Part shown: piece after piece, positions 54,396 through 63,343 of the stretch | Layout of the letters: every line of letters begins with the position of its first letter | How positions within the stretch are numbered: position 1 is the first letter of the stretch | Source: Paenibacillus piscarius | GTDB lineage: Bacteria; Bacillota; Bacilli; Paenibacillales; Paenibacillaceae | DNA length: 64,000 bases | Reading direction: 5' to 3' | Assembly (NCBI RefSeq): GCF_022234545.1 | Contig: NZ_JAIEUI010000012.1 | Coordinates: 124,001 to 188,000, forward strand | Notes under the pieces: model-generated | The model's input: the letters and a program-made list of their open reading frames with translations, nothing else | The model's database searches: none | What the model was told of the DNA's origin: nothing | Made by a program: the position numbers and the translations under genes

Positions 54396-54980
54396 ATGCC
54401 AAAAATTGTAGATCATTCCGAACGAAAATCGAATATTGCCGAAGCTACCTGGCGGGTCATTATCCGGCAGGGAATCAAGGGGGCTACGGTGCGTAATATT
54501 GCTGCCGAGGCGGGGGTTTCCTTGGGCGCGCTGCGCCACTATTTCTCTACCCAGCAGGAATTGCTGGAGTTTGCTATGAATCTGGTGAAGGAGCGGGTCA
54601 CGGTAAGGTGCATAGACATTATGCAGCGTGAGCTTCCTCCCAGAGAGAAGGCGTTCAAGGTTCTCCTGGAGCTCCTTCCCACAGATGAAGACAGCATGGC
54701 GGAGATGGAGGTCTGGCTCGCATTCACCTTCCATCTCAAGACTCTGCAGGCATCAGATACTGAGCTGGGAGATGGTATTCATCCTCTGGCCATCTACCTG
54801 GTAGAATATCTGGATGAGAACGCTCTGCTGAAGGAGGGGCTGGACAAGGATCTTGAAGCCGAGCGGCTGTATGCCTTGCTGGACGGACTGGCGCTGCACG
54901 CGCTCCTGGAGCCTAAGCGGCTGGACCGGGAGCGGATCATCCGGGTACTGGAGGGTTATTTGGAATCGATATGCTGCTAG
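54396..54980 (+). CDS. TetR-family transcriptional regulator
   Basis: 194 residues. HTH at ~15-50 (IKGATVRNIAAEAGVSLGALRHYFSTQQELLEFAM); the C-terminal ligand-binding half carries LLDGLALHALLEP, as in BetI/PksA-like members. Binds DNA as a dimer. No Shine-Dalgarno is seen before ATG 54396 (nor before the ATG at 54390), and the promoter -10 ends 6 nt upstream. It likely represses itself and the divergent membrane protein through the 30-bp palindrome. Confidence 0.85.
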   Translation: MPKIVDHSERKSNIAEATWRVIIRQGIKGATVRNIAAEAGVSLGALRHYFSTQQELLEFAMNLVKERVTVRCIDIMQRELPPREKAFKVLLELLPTDEDSMAEMEVWLAFTFHLKTLQASDTELGDGIHPLAIYLVEYLDENALLKEGLDKDLEAERLYALLDGLALHALLEPKRLDRERIIRVLEGYLESICC

Positions 54981-55091
54981 CATATTAGCTCAGTCCAACG
55001 GATTCTTTCTCTTATTTACAAAATGTACTAGAATGGAGAGGGTTGAAACAACCGGCTGCAACCGCCGGATTCAGAGAGGAGTCAAGGATTC

Positions 55092-56030
55092 ATGAAATAC
55101 CGCAGATTGGGTGGAACGGGACTGAAGGTCAGCGAGATCAGCCTGGGGAGCTGGCTAACCTATGGTGGTTATGTTGAGCAGGACCATGCAGTTAAGGCGA
55201 TTGAAACCGCTTACTCGCTGGGCGTTAATTTTTTTGATACGGCTAATGTGTATGAAAAAGGGGCTGCGGAGCAAGTACTGGGGGCTACCTTAAGCCACTA
55301 TCCGCGCGAATCCTATGTTCTGGCGACCAAGGTATTTGGTGTAATGGGCGATGGCCCCAACGACCGCGGCCTGTCCCGCAAGCATATTACCGAGCAATGT
55401 CATGCCAGCCTCAAGCGGCTTGGCGCTGAATATGTAGATCTGCTGTACTGCCACCGCTACGATCCTGAGACACCAATTGAAGAAACGCTGCGGGCGCTGG
55501 ATGATCTGGTCCGGCAGGGCAAGGTGCTCTATGTAGGGGTGAGTGAATGGACGGCAGCGCAGATGACAGAAGCGCTTGCTGTTGCTGACCGCTATCTGCT
55601 GGATCACATTGTGGTCAATCAGCCGGTCTACAATATGTTTGAGCGTTATATTGAGAAGGAGATCATCCCCCTTGGGCTACGCAAGGGAATTGGACAAGTC
55701 GTATTCTCCCCGCTGGCTCAGGGTCTGCTGACCGGCAAATATAGCTCTGTCAGCGATATTCCTGAGGATAGCCGGGCGGCAAGAGTCGATTGGATGCGCA
55801 AAGGGATCACAGAGGAGAAAATTTCCAAGGTCCAGGAGCTGGGCAAGCTGGCTGCGGAGCTGGATATGACAGTCGGCAATCTGGCATTGGCCTGGATTCT
55901 GCGCCAGCCTAATGTGGCCAGCGCCCTGGTCGGAGCCAGCCGTCCTGAGCAGGTAGAAGAGAATGTGAAGGCGTCCGGCCTGGAGCTTAGTGCGGATGTC
56001 CTGGCACGCATTGACGGCATTATTGCTTGA
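55092..56030 (+). CDS. Aldo/keto reductase family oxidoreductase
   Basis: 312 residues. FFDTANVYEKGAAEQVLG has the Asp and Tyr of the catalytic tetrad, TKVFG the Lys and LLYCHRYDPETP the His; GVSEWTAAQM and ALVGASRPEQVEENV bind NADP. Sequence resembles the Kv-beta/YghZ-like subgroup. Substrate unknown. AGAGAGGAG precedes ATG. It is followed 50 bp later by an epimerase gene, likely the same transcript. Confidence 0.9.
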   Translation: MKYRRLGGTGLKVSEISLGSWLTYGGYVEQDHAVKAIETAYSLGVNFFDTANVYEKGAAEQVLGATLSHYPRESYVLATKVFGVMGDGPNDRGLSRKHITEQCHASLKRLGAEYVDLLYCHRYDPETPIEETLRALDDLVRQGKVLYVGVSEWTAAQMTEALAVADRYLLDHIVVNQPVYNMFERYIEKEIIPLGLRKGIGQVVFSPLAQGLLTGKYSSVSDIPEDSRAARVDWMRKGITEEKISKVQELGKLAAELDMTVGNLALAWILRQPNVASALVGASRPEQVEENVKASGLELSADVLARIDGIIA

Positions 56031-56080
56031 AATAGGAGTTGAATCTTAACTATATTACGCATGAGAGAGGGAGGAAGCAG

Positions 56081-57103
56081 ATGAAGGTTCTATTTATCGG
56101 AGGAACGGGGCTTATCAGCCAGGCGGTATCCAGGCTGGCAGTAGAACGGGGAATAGAACTGTATCTGTTCAACCGGGGAGAACGCAGCAGCCTGGTGCCG
56201 GAAGGCGCGCAGGTGATTCAGGGCAACATTCGTGACAAGGAGCAGGCGGCAGAGGCACTTCAAGGGTATGACTTCGATGTGGTAGTAGATTGGATCGCCT
56301 TCACACCGGAGCATGTGCAGACCGATATGGAGCTGTTTGCCGGTAAGACGCGGCAATATATCTATATCAGCTCGGCTTCTGCTTACCAGAAGCCGCAGCG
56401 CAATTATCTGATTACGGAAGAGACACCGCTGGTGAATCCGTATTGGCAGTATTCCCGGGACAAGATTGCCTCGGAGCAGCTTCTGCTGGAAGCCTATGCG
56501 GCCAGCGGCTTCCCGGTGACGATTGTCCGTCCATCTCATACCTACGGGGATACGGCGATTCCGGCAGCACTGACCAGCTGGAGCCATCCGTGGTCGCTGG
56601 TGGAGCGCATCCGCAAAGGACAGCCGATCGTCATTCACGGTGACGGCACCTCCCTATGGACGCTGACGCATAACTCCGATTTCGCCAAAGGTTTTGTCGG
56701 ACTGCTGGGACACCCGGAAGCGATCGGGGAAGCGGTTCATATTACCTCTGACGAGGTACTGAACTGGAACCAGATCTATGCAGCCATCGGAGAAGCCGCC
56801 GGCCGGGAGCCGAAGGTGGTGCATATGTCCACCGATTTCATCGCTGCGCATACACCGCCCGGCACAGCAGACGGGCTGATCGGGGACCAGGCGGTCAGCA
56901 GTGTGTTCGACAACAGCAAGATCAAGCGGCTTGTTCCGGACTTCCAGGCGACGCTCCCCTTCGCTGAAGGGGTGAAGCGGTCGGTGGCCTGGTTCGAGGC
57001 CCGGCCCGAATTATGCACCGTGGACCCGGATTGGTCCAAGATGCTGGACGGGCTGCTGGCCCGGCATGGCGTTGATGCCAAGCTGCTTAGCTATTACGTG
57101 TAA
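56081..57103 (+). CDS. NAD-dependent epimerase/dehydratase (extended SDR)
   Basis: 340 residues. The N-terminal Rossmann motif is MKVLFIGGTGLISQAVSRL (GGTGxIS, with a Ser in place of the last Gly). YQKPQRNYLITEETP, YSRDKIASEQLLLE (YxxxK) and RPSHTYGDTAIP follow. It is similar to NAD-dependent epimerases and the chloroplast-stem-loop-binding-like group; substrate unknown. ATG 56081 follows GAGGAAG. Predicted cytoplasmic. Confidence 0.85.
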   Translation: MKVLFIGGTGLISQAVSRLAVERGIELYLFNRGERSSLVPEGAQVIQGNIRDKEQAAEALQGYDFDVVVDWIAFTPEHVQTDMELFAGKTRQYIYISSASAYQKPQRNYLITEETPLVNPYWQYSRDKIASEQLLLEAYAASGFPVTIVRPSHTYGDTAIPAALTSWSHPWSLVERIRKGQPIVIHGDGTSLWTLTHNSDFAKGFVGLLGHPEAIGEAVHITSDEVLNWNQIYAAIGEAAGREPKVVHMSTDFIAAHTPPGTADGLIGDQAVSSVFDNSKIKRLVPDFQATLPFAEGVKRSVAWFEARPELCTVDPDWSKMLDGLLARHGVDAKLLSYYV

Positions 57104-57143
57104 GCTGGCCTTATAGATACATGCCTTATATGTCAGGCTGAGC

Positions 57144-57175
57144 AGGCGTTGTCCGGAAACGGGCAGCGCTTGTTT
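57144..57175 (+). terminator. Weak terminator after the epimerase gene
   Basis: AGGCGTTGTCCG-GAAA-CGGGCAGCGCTT pairs with several G-U wobbles, then GTTTA. Confidence 0.45.
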
Positions 57176-57285
57176 AGCTATCAGAACGACTAGGTTAAAT
57201 GAACCAATGTCAGGTTATAGCATGAAACCCGGATTCCTGAATATACTCTCACTACCGAAATCCCCTTGATAAAGGAGTCCTGGCC

Positions 57286-57945
57286 ATGCCGACACATCCT
57301 TATGTCTCCCGTTTCTTTGTGAAGAGCGATGCACGCCGAGAGGAGCTGGTGTATCCATTGCCGGAGGCCTGGTGGAGCCGCCCTTATGAATATGAATGGT
57401 GTACACGCTTCATCTCACCGCATGATATTGTGCTGGATGCGGCCTGCGGTATTTCCCATCCGCTCAAGTTCTACCTGGCCGGGCATAGTGCTGAGGTCTA
57501 TGCCTGTGATCAGGATGCCCGGATTCTGTCGCGTAAGGCCATTCTGGAGAATGTCGCCGAAGACATTGGAGCAGAAGCGGCCCGTCTGGTGGAGGCTGTG
57601 CCGGTAACGAGGCTCCATCTGGCCCAGGCGAATCTGACGAAGCTGCCGTATGAGGATGAGAGCTTCGACACGATCTTCTGTATCTCGGTGCTGGAGCATC
57701 TGTCTGTACAGGAGACCGTACTGGCTGTCCGCGAGTTCCACCGGACGCTGAACGGAGAGGGACTGCTGATTCTGACCTTTGACCATCCTACGGTGAATCT
57801 GCCGCAGATGAATGAGATTCTTCTGCAGGCCGGATTTCAGTATTGGGGCGAGACGGACTTCAATCTTCCGGCAGACGCTGTGCATACGGAGCAGTGGGGC
57901 GGTCTGAACTGCTTCCGGGCGGTGCTCAAGAAGGTGGAAGTCTAG
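57286..57945 (+). CDS. Class I SAM-dependent methyltransferase
   Basis: 219 residues. Motif I VLDAACGISHP (~47), the acidic residue of motif II in YACDQDARIL, motif IV IFCISVLEHLSVQE (~128) and motif VI NGEGLLILTFDHP. Substrate unknown; a small-molecule acceptor is likely. AAAGGAG precedes ATG. Not adjacent to a recognisable pathway. Confidence 0.85.
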   Translation: MPTHPYVSRFFVKSDARREELVYPLPEAWWSRPYEYEWCTRFISPHDIVLDAACGISHPLKFYLAGHSAEVYACDQDARILSRKAILENVAEDIGAEAARLVEAVPVTRLHLAQANLTKLPYEDESFDTIFCISVLEHLSVQETVLAVREFHRTLNGEGLLILTFDHPTVNLPQMNEILLQAGFQYWGETDFNLPADAVHTEQWGGLNCFRAVLKKVEV

Positions 57946-58026
57946 CAAGCATTATACCATCATTTGGTTGTTTCCTTCCGGTGTAGTAGAATAGCTTCAG
58001 GACAGAAGAAAGAAGGAGACAACCTT

Positions 58027-58491
58027 ATGGGTATGATTGGGAATTATCTCACTGTCAATGCTGAGCTGCTGCAGTCCATCAAGAATGAAGAGACTAGTCT
58101 GTACGAGATTGAGACGAAACTTGATATCGATAAAACGTGGCAAGCCCTGCATTATATATTAAATGGCGGACAGGAAGGAAATGATTCGCCGCTGGGTGCC
58201 GCTGTACCACTGACCAGTCATTATATCGGAAACTATTCGGATGCCGAGGTGTTTGCTCTCGAACCGGATCAGGTGAAGCGAACCGCTGAGGCGCTGGAAG
58301 GAATAGATGAAGGATGGCTGCGGGAACATTATACGTTCAGACAGATGATGGAGGAAGGCATCTATCCGCTCATAGAGGGTGACGATGAGGAAGGGTTCTT
58401 TGATTACATCTATTCGCATTTCCAGGCTGTACGGGAGTTCTACCAGCAGGCAAGCGCGAGTGCATCCTGCGTTGTGTTCTATATTTCTTAA
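58027..58491 (+). CDS. DUF1877 (YfbM-like) protein
   Basis: 154 residues. MGMIGNYLTVNAELLQSI, the LDIDKTWQALHYILNG and LGAAVPL segments, and the C-terminal YSHFQAVREFYQQASA are typical of DUF1877/YfbM, a small cytosolic family of unknown role. ATG 58027 follows AGAAGGAGA. Confidence 0.82.
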   Translation: MGMIGNYLTVNAELLQSIKNEETSLYEIETKLDIDKTWQALHYILNGGQEGNDSPLGAAVPLTSHYIGNYSDAEVFALEPDQVKRTAEALEGIDEGWLREHYTFRQMMEEGIYPLIEGDDEEGFFDYIYSHFQAVREFYQQASASASCVVFYIS

Positions 58492-58536
58492 ATCACAGTC
58501 ATCCATCCATTACATCATAAAAGGAGATAGGGAACA

Positions 58537-59568
58537 TTGCGCAGATATGCTGTTATACTTATGATTCTGCTTCTGCTTGTCCCGGCTGCGGGAGTCAGCG
58601 GGCAAGGAGCTGCGGCCCCGCAGGAGGAGATCCGCCTTGCATTTGCGGGGGATATCCTGCTGGATGGCTTTGTCGGAGGACAGATCGCCAAATATGGTGT
58701 GAATTTCCCTTTTCTGAAGGTGGCACCGGTCATGCAAAAGGCCGATCTGGCCTTTGCCAATCTGGAGACGCCAGTCTCGGTGCGCGGGGAAGCGGCAGGC
58801 AAGACATTCGTCTTCCGTTCAAAGCCGGCGGCGCTGGCCGGACTGACCTATGCCGGAATTGACGGGGTTACCCTGGCGAATAATCACATTCTGGATTATG
58901 GCCGTAACGCTATGCTGGACACGCTGATTCATCTGGACCGGAATAAGATCGGGCACACCGGTGCCGGGGCCAATATTGAAGAGGCCTTCAAGCCGTATAC
59001 TAAGACCGTCAAGGGCAAGCGGATCGCCATTCTGGGGGCCAGCCGGGTGCTGTCCGACCCCTCATGGTATGCCGGGAAGAACAGCCCGGGCGCAGCCTCC
59101 GCTTATAAGGACGAGCCGCTCCTGAGCGCGATTAAGAAGTCCGCCAAGGAGAATGATTATACGATTGTCTATATGCACTGGAACCAGGAATTCAAGGATT
59201 ACCCGGAGGCATATGCCCGCAAGCTGGCCCGGCAGATGATCGACAGCGGGGCGGATATTATTCTCGGAGCGCATAGCCACTGCCTCATGGGGATTGAGTA
59301 TTACAAGCATAAGCCGATCTATTATTCGCTGGGCAATTTTGTATTCAACCGCTCTACACGGGGCGGGGACAAGACCCTGCACTCCATGCTCGTCAATTTT
59401 ACAATCGGGAAGTCAGGCGTGACAAGCAGCATTACGCCGGTCAAAATCATTGGCGGACAGCCGAACTTTATGGGCGATGCCTATAATAAAGAAACCATCA
59501 GGAGGCTGAACGAGCTCTCCTATAATGCCAAGATTGCCCCCGGCGGGGCGGTCAGCGAGAAGCCCTGA
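58537..59568 (+). CDS. CapA-family (poly-gamma-glutamate synthesis-like) metallophosphatase-fold protein
   Basis: 343 residues, TTG start after AAAAGGAG. A signal peptide (1-25) precedes a CapA domain: LAFAGDILLDGF, ADLAFANLETPV, GVTLANNHILDYG, VYMHWNQEF, DIILGAHSHCLMGIE, YYSLGNFVF. The residues form a binuclear-like site as in CapA/PgsA. It may act in poly-gamma-glutamate export or a related envelope step, but no pgsB/C genes are nearby, so function is uncertain. Confidence 0.87.
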   Translation: MRRYAVILMILLLLVPAAGVSGQGAAAPQEEIRLAFAGDILLDGFVGGQIAKYGVNFPFLKVAPVMQKADLAFANLETPVSVRGEAAGKTFVFRSKPAALAGLTYAGIDGVTLANNHILDYGRNAMLDTLIHLDRNKIGHTGAGANIEEAFKPYTKTVKGKRIAILGASRVLSDPSWYAGKNSPGAASAYKDEPLLSAIKKSAKENDYTIVYMHWNQEFKDYPEAYARKLARQMIDSGADIILGAHSHCLMGIEYYKHKPIYYSLGNFVFNRSTRGGDKTLHSMLVNFTIGKSGVTSSITPVKIIGGQPNFMGDAYNKETIRRLNELSYNAKIAPGGAVSEKP

Positions 59569-59600
59569 AGCATGAAAGAATACGGTGAATGTTCGGGAAT

Positions 59601-59643
59601 ACAGCCCGGGGACAGCTTCTGTTCCCAGGGCTGTTTGGTGTTT
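59601..59643 (+). terminator. Probable terminator of the CapA-family gene
   Basis: ACAGCCC...GGGCTGT with inner GGGGACAG/CTGTTCCC, then TTTGGTGTTT. Confidence 0.65.
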
Positions 59644-59727
59644 CCGGCAGGACTTATTCATTTTGTGCTATTCATTATTAGCATTGTACTAACCGCGTGC
59701 AGCTGATCTGCTCTACAATAATATACA

Positions 59728-61536
59728 GTGTGGCGCGAGCCCCGGTTAATGATTCAACGGCAGTGGAACGATAATATAGACATGACGAATTCCATGCAGA
59801 GGATGTTTCCGCGAATGATGCCCAAGCTGAAGAAGTACATGCCGTTCACCTATAAAATGATGATTCCCTACCTGCTGCTGGTGCTCCTGACGGATGTATT
59901 CATCGGATACATCTCGTATTCGATGCTGACCGACTCCCGGACCGAAATGGCCGAGTCCAACATCCGCACCGGGATGGAGCAATCCAGGAACAACATCCGC
60001 TATCAGATGGATGAAATCCAGCGGATGTCGGACAACCTGTTCGGCAGCCAGCCGTTCCAGCGCGCGCTCAGCCAGAAGGGGACCCCGTTTGAGATCTATC
60101 TGACGATGCTTGACGAGATTGTCCCCCAGATTACCGCGCCGCTGCAGCTGTTCGGGAACAAGATCCGCTTCATGCTCTACACCCCGAACTCTGATCTGAA
60201 TATTGTGTCGGGAGATAATCTGGATGATCCGATTATAACCAGCGATTACTACATTCTGCCGCTGGACGATATTTCAGGCAGCCAGTGGTACCGGTCGCTG
60301 AAGGATTCCAAGCGGGACAACCTGTGGCTGCAGATTGATACCGACCGCAAGCTGGGCAATCTCTCGCATGTGCGCACACTCGTCAGCTTCAGCGATTACC
60401 GGACGCTGATCGGCTATGTGCGGATTACGGTATCGCTGGAGGACCTGTTCGGCGGCTTCGATACCTTCCCGCTGGAGGAGGGCATTACGCTGCGGCTGGT
60501 GGAGGAGACGACCGGAGATACTCTGTTCCAGCGCGGCAGCGCCAATTATGACAGTGAGGATGGGAACTTCCTCAGCCTGCATGAGCCGATTCCGGGCAGT
60601 GATTTCGTCATTGAAGCGCTGGTTCCGAATAAATATCTGACCCAGGACGCCGGACGGCTGCGCAGGGTGATTATTGCAGTCTGCTCTTTAAGCTTCCTGG
60701 TCATGACCCTGATCGGCTATCTGGTGGCCCGGATCTCCGGGCGCAAGATGAGCCGGATCGTAGGCCTTGTGCGCTCCTTCCAGGACGGGAATTTCCAGAA
60801 GCGCATCCGCTTCTCGGGCAACGACGAATTCGTGCAGATCGCCGATTCCTTCAATGATATGGCCTCCAACATACAGGGCCTGATCAACAGTGTCTATGTC
60901 CAGGGCATCCAGAAGAAGCAGGCGGAGCTGGAGGCGCTGCAGGCGCAGATCAACCCCCATTTTCTCTATAACACGCTCTCTACGATAAGCAGTCTGGCGA
61001 ATCTGGGCGAGATCGGCAAGGTGACGGAGATGGTTCAGGGCCTGTCGCGGTTCTACCGGCTGACCTTGAACCAAGGCAATGTCTATATCGAGCTGGAGAA
61101 GGAGCTGGAGCAGGTGGCGACCTACCTGGAGATCCAGCGGGTCAAATATGCGGATGCGTTCAAGCTGTATGTGGATGTGGATAAGGAGATTCTGCATATG
61201 CAGGTAATTAAGCTGGTGCTGCAGCCGTTCGTGGAGAACGTGTTCAAGCATGCCTGGTTCGGTGAGACGATTGCCATCCGGATCACCGGCAGGCGGGCAG
61301 GCGGCAACATCGAACTGAAGGTCATAGATAACGGTATCGGGATGCGGCCCGAGGTCGTCAAGCGCATGATGCAGGGGCCCAGCCAATCCGGCGGTTACGG
61401 GGTTAAGAATGTGAATGAGCGGATTCAGCTTAGATATGGGGATGCCTTCGGGGTCACCATTGCCAGCTTCTACGGAGGAGGGACAACCGTCCGGCTGCTG
61501 CTCCCCGCAGGGCTTCAGGATCATGAAGAGATCTAG
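59728..61536 (+). CDS. YesM-type sensor histidine kinase
   Basis: 602 residues. A transmembrane helix (~46-68) is followed by an extracellular sensor (~70-305), a second helix (~310-335), HAMP (~335-390), and a HisKA_7/His_kinase domain with INPHFLYNTLSTISSL (phospho-His ~415) and the GHKL ATPase boxes DNGIGMRPE and GYGVKNVNERI. It likely senses an extracellular carbohydrate cue and phosphorylates YesN. The GTG start (59728) is tentative: no strong ribosome site precedes it or the internal ATGs at 59749 and 59782. Followed by yesN and a sugar permease gene. Confidence 0.88.
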   Translation: MWREPRLMIQRQWNDNIDMTNSMQRMFPRMMPKLKKYMPFTYKMMIPYLLLVLLTDVFIGYISYSMLTDSRTEMAESNIRTGMEQSRNNIRYQMDEIQRMSDNLFGSQPFQRALSQKGTPFEIYLTMLDEIVPQITAPLQLFGNKIRFMLYTPNSDLNIVSGDNLDDPIITSDYYILPLDDISGSQWYRSLKDSKRDNLWLQIDTDRKLGNLSHVRTLVSFSDYRTLIGYVRITVSLEDLFGGFDTFPLEEGITLRLVEETTGDTLFQRGSANYDSEDGNFLSLHEPIPGSDFVIEALVPNKYLTQDAGRLRRVIIAVCSLSFLVMTLIGYLVARISGRKMSRIVGLVRSFQDGNFQKRIRFSGNDEFVQIADSFNDMASNIQGLINSVYVQGIQKKQAELEALQAQINPHFLYNTLSTISSLANLGEIGKVTEMVQGLSRFYRLTLNQGNVYIELEKELEQVATYLEIQRVKYADAFKLYVDVDKEILHMQVIKLVLQPFVENVFKHAWFGETIAIRITGRRAGGNIELKVIDNGIGMRPEVVKRMMQGPSQSGGYGVKNVNERIQLRYGDAFGVTIASFYGGGTTVRLLLPAGLQDHEEI

Positions 61537-61594
61537 CCCCGGAGACCGGACATAGCACGAAGAGCATCATGAAAGTACAGGAGGAAAAGATTCC

Positions 61595-63151
61595 ATGAGT
61601 ATTAATGTATTATTGGTGGATGATGAGGCTATCGATCTGGAGTGGCTGCGGCGAAGAGTGCTGGCCAGTCCCCTGGATCTGGCCGTTGTAGGAACGGCAA
61701 ACAGCGGCTTCAACGCGCTGAAGATTATGGAACAGGAACGGGTGGATCTGATCCTCTCCGACATACGGATGCCGATTATGACGGGGACCGAATTCGCCCG
61801 CCGGGCCAAGGTGATTAATCCGAAGGTCAAAATCGTCTTCATCAGCGGCCACGAGGACTTCAGCTATGCCAAGGAGGCGATTCAGATCAATGCCTCCGGT
61901 TATCTCCTGAAGCCTGTGGACGACAAGGACCTCTATGAGATGATCGGATCCCTGGCTGCTGCACTGGAGCAGGAACGGGAGCAGAGCCGCTCCTTCACCG
62001 AGGCGCTGTCCCTGGTGAACAAGGAGCTGATTCTGCGCTGGTTCGAGGATGCGTCCCCGGAGCCGGCGGAGCCTCATCTGCGCAGCGCCCTGAGTCCGCT
62101 GCTGCAGAAGGGGACCGCTGCCGCCATTGTCGAGATCGATGATCTGGAATGGAAGCTGCGTGATCTGTCCGAGGAGGAGGCACGGGTCAAGACCCGGCAG
62201 ATGACCGGATTAATCAGGGACTTCGTGGAGTCTGCCCAGCTCGGGACGCTGATCCCGCTCCATCATCACCGGTTCGTTATTCTGTGCAGCCTTCCGCCGG
62301 ACAGCTTCCTGAGCCAGCTTGACGAGCTGATCCGCAGCATGGCCAAGGATTCCCCTTGTACGTTAACGATCGGGGTAGGGCGTTACGCCCAGGATGAAGC
62401 GGGCCTGCACGAATCCTATCAGCAGGCGACGGCTGCACTCAGTGCGAAGTGGCTGCTCGGGAAGAACCGGCTGATCCGCGACAGCCTCGAATCCCAGCGC
62501 GGCACACCGGGCGCTTGGACCGAGCAGACGGTGGACCAGCTGCTGGAGGCGATTATCCAGTATGATCTGGTGGCGATTGACGACCATCTGCTGGCGTTGT
62601 TCAACAATGCGGGCAAGAAGGATGTCTACGAGCTGATTGTCCGCATCACCTCGAAGCTCCATGCAGATCTGCAGCAGCAGAACGAGAATCTGTATGAGCT
62701 GCTTCAATGGGAGTCGCATCAGCCGGATATTCTGTTCCAGTTCGAGACGATTCACGATATTCTCTCCTGGATGAGACGCAGGTTCTTCGAGCTATCAGAG
62801 CTGCTGTATGTGAAGCGCCAGCGCCAGAAGCGCAAGCTGATTGATGAGATTATGAACTACGTGGAGGAGAACCTGGAGAAGAAGATTACGCTGAAGGAGG
62901 TCGCGGCCCATTTTGACTTCACGCCCAATTATCTGGGCTTCCTGTTCAAGGAGGAGAGCGGGTTGCCCTTCAGCGAATATGTCAATGAACGCAAGACAGC
63001 GAGAGTCTTCGAGCTGCTCAGCGATCCGACGCTTAAGATCTATGAGATTGCCGAACGCATGGGCTATAAGAATATCATCTATTTCAACCGGCAGTTCAAG
63101 CAGATTACCGGCATGACGCCGGGAGAGTACCGTAAGAAGCAGAAGATCTGA
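61595..63151 (+). CDS. YesN-type response regulator with AraC DNA-binding domain
   Basis: 518 residues. Receiver domain 1-120 with VDDEAIDLEWLRR, phospho-acceptor Asp in LILSDIRMPIMTG (~54) and Lys in LLKPVDDKD. A linker of ~290 residues leads to a C-terminal pair of HTHs (~415-518: YVEENLEKKITLKEVAAHF, YEIAERMGYKNIIYFNRQFKQITGMTPGEYRKKQ). Partner of the upstream YesM; expected to activate the following sugar-transporter genes. GGAGGAAA precedes ATG. Confidence 0.9.
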   Translation: MSINVLLVDDEAIDLEWLRRRVLASPLDLAVVGTANSGFNALKIMEQERVDLILSDIRMPIMTGTEFARRAKVINPKVKIVFISGHEDFSYAKEAIQINASGYLLKPVDDKDLYEMIGSLAAALEQEREQSRSFTEALSLVNKELILRWFEDASPEPAEPHLRSALSPLLQKGTAAAIVEIDDLEWKLRDLSEEEARVKTRQMTGLIRDFVESAQLGTLIPLHHHRFVILCSLPPDSFLSQLDELIRSMAKDSPCTLTIGVGRYAQDEAGLHESYQQATAALSAKWLLGKNRLIRDSLESQRGTPGAWTEQTVDQLLEAIIQYDLVAIDDHLLALFNNAGKKDVYELIVRITSKLHADLQQQNENLYELLQWESHQPDILFQFETIHDILSWMRRRFFELSELLYVKRQRQKRKLIDEIMNYVEENLEKKITLKEVAAHFDFTPNYLGFLFKEESGLPFSEYVNERKTARVFELLSDPTLKIYEIAERMGYKNIIYFNRQFKQITGMTPGEYRKKQKI

Positions 63152-63161
63152 CCGTCTTACC

Positions 63162-63210
63162 AAACGTTGCCAGCACTGGTTTTTCAAATCAGAGGCAACG
63201 TTTTTTGTTT
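63162..63210 (+). terminator. Terminator of yesMN
   Basis: AAACGTTGCC pairs with GGCAACGTTT (63162-63171, 63194-63203), followed by TTTTGTTTTTTT. Confidence 0.88.
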
Positions 63211-63343
63211 TTTTGGAGAGGATATAACTAAACCGAATCGTTGCAAAAGTATTACTTTTAGTTGATAGCCCTAATCCACACCGGGAGCACACCTATTTAT
63301 AATAAAACTATAGAGAAACGGGATATTGGAAAGGGGATTCAAG

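Noticed and set aside
58537..59568. Complete poly-gamma-glutamate capsule locus
   Set aside because: Only the CapA-type gene is present; no capB/capC neighbours.
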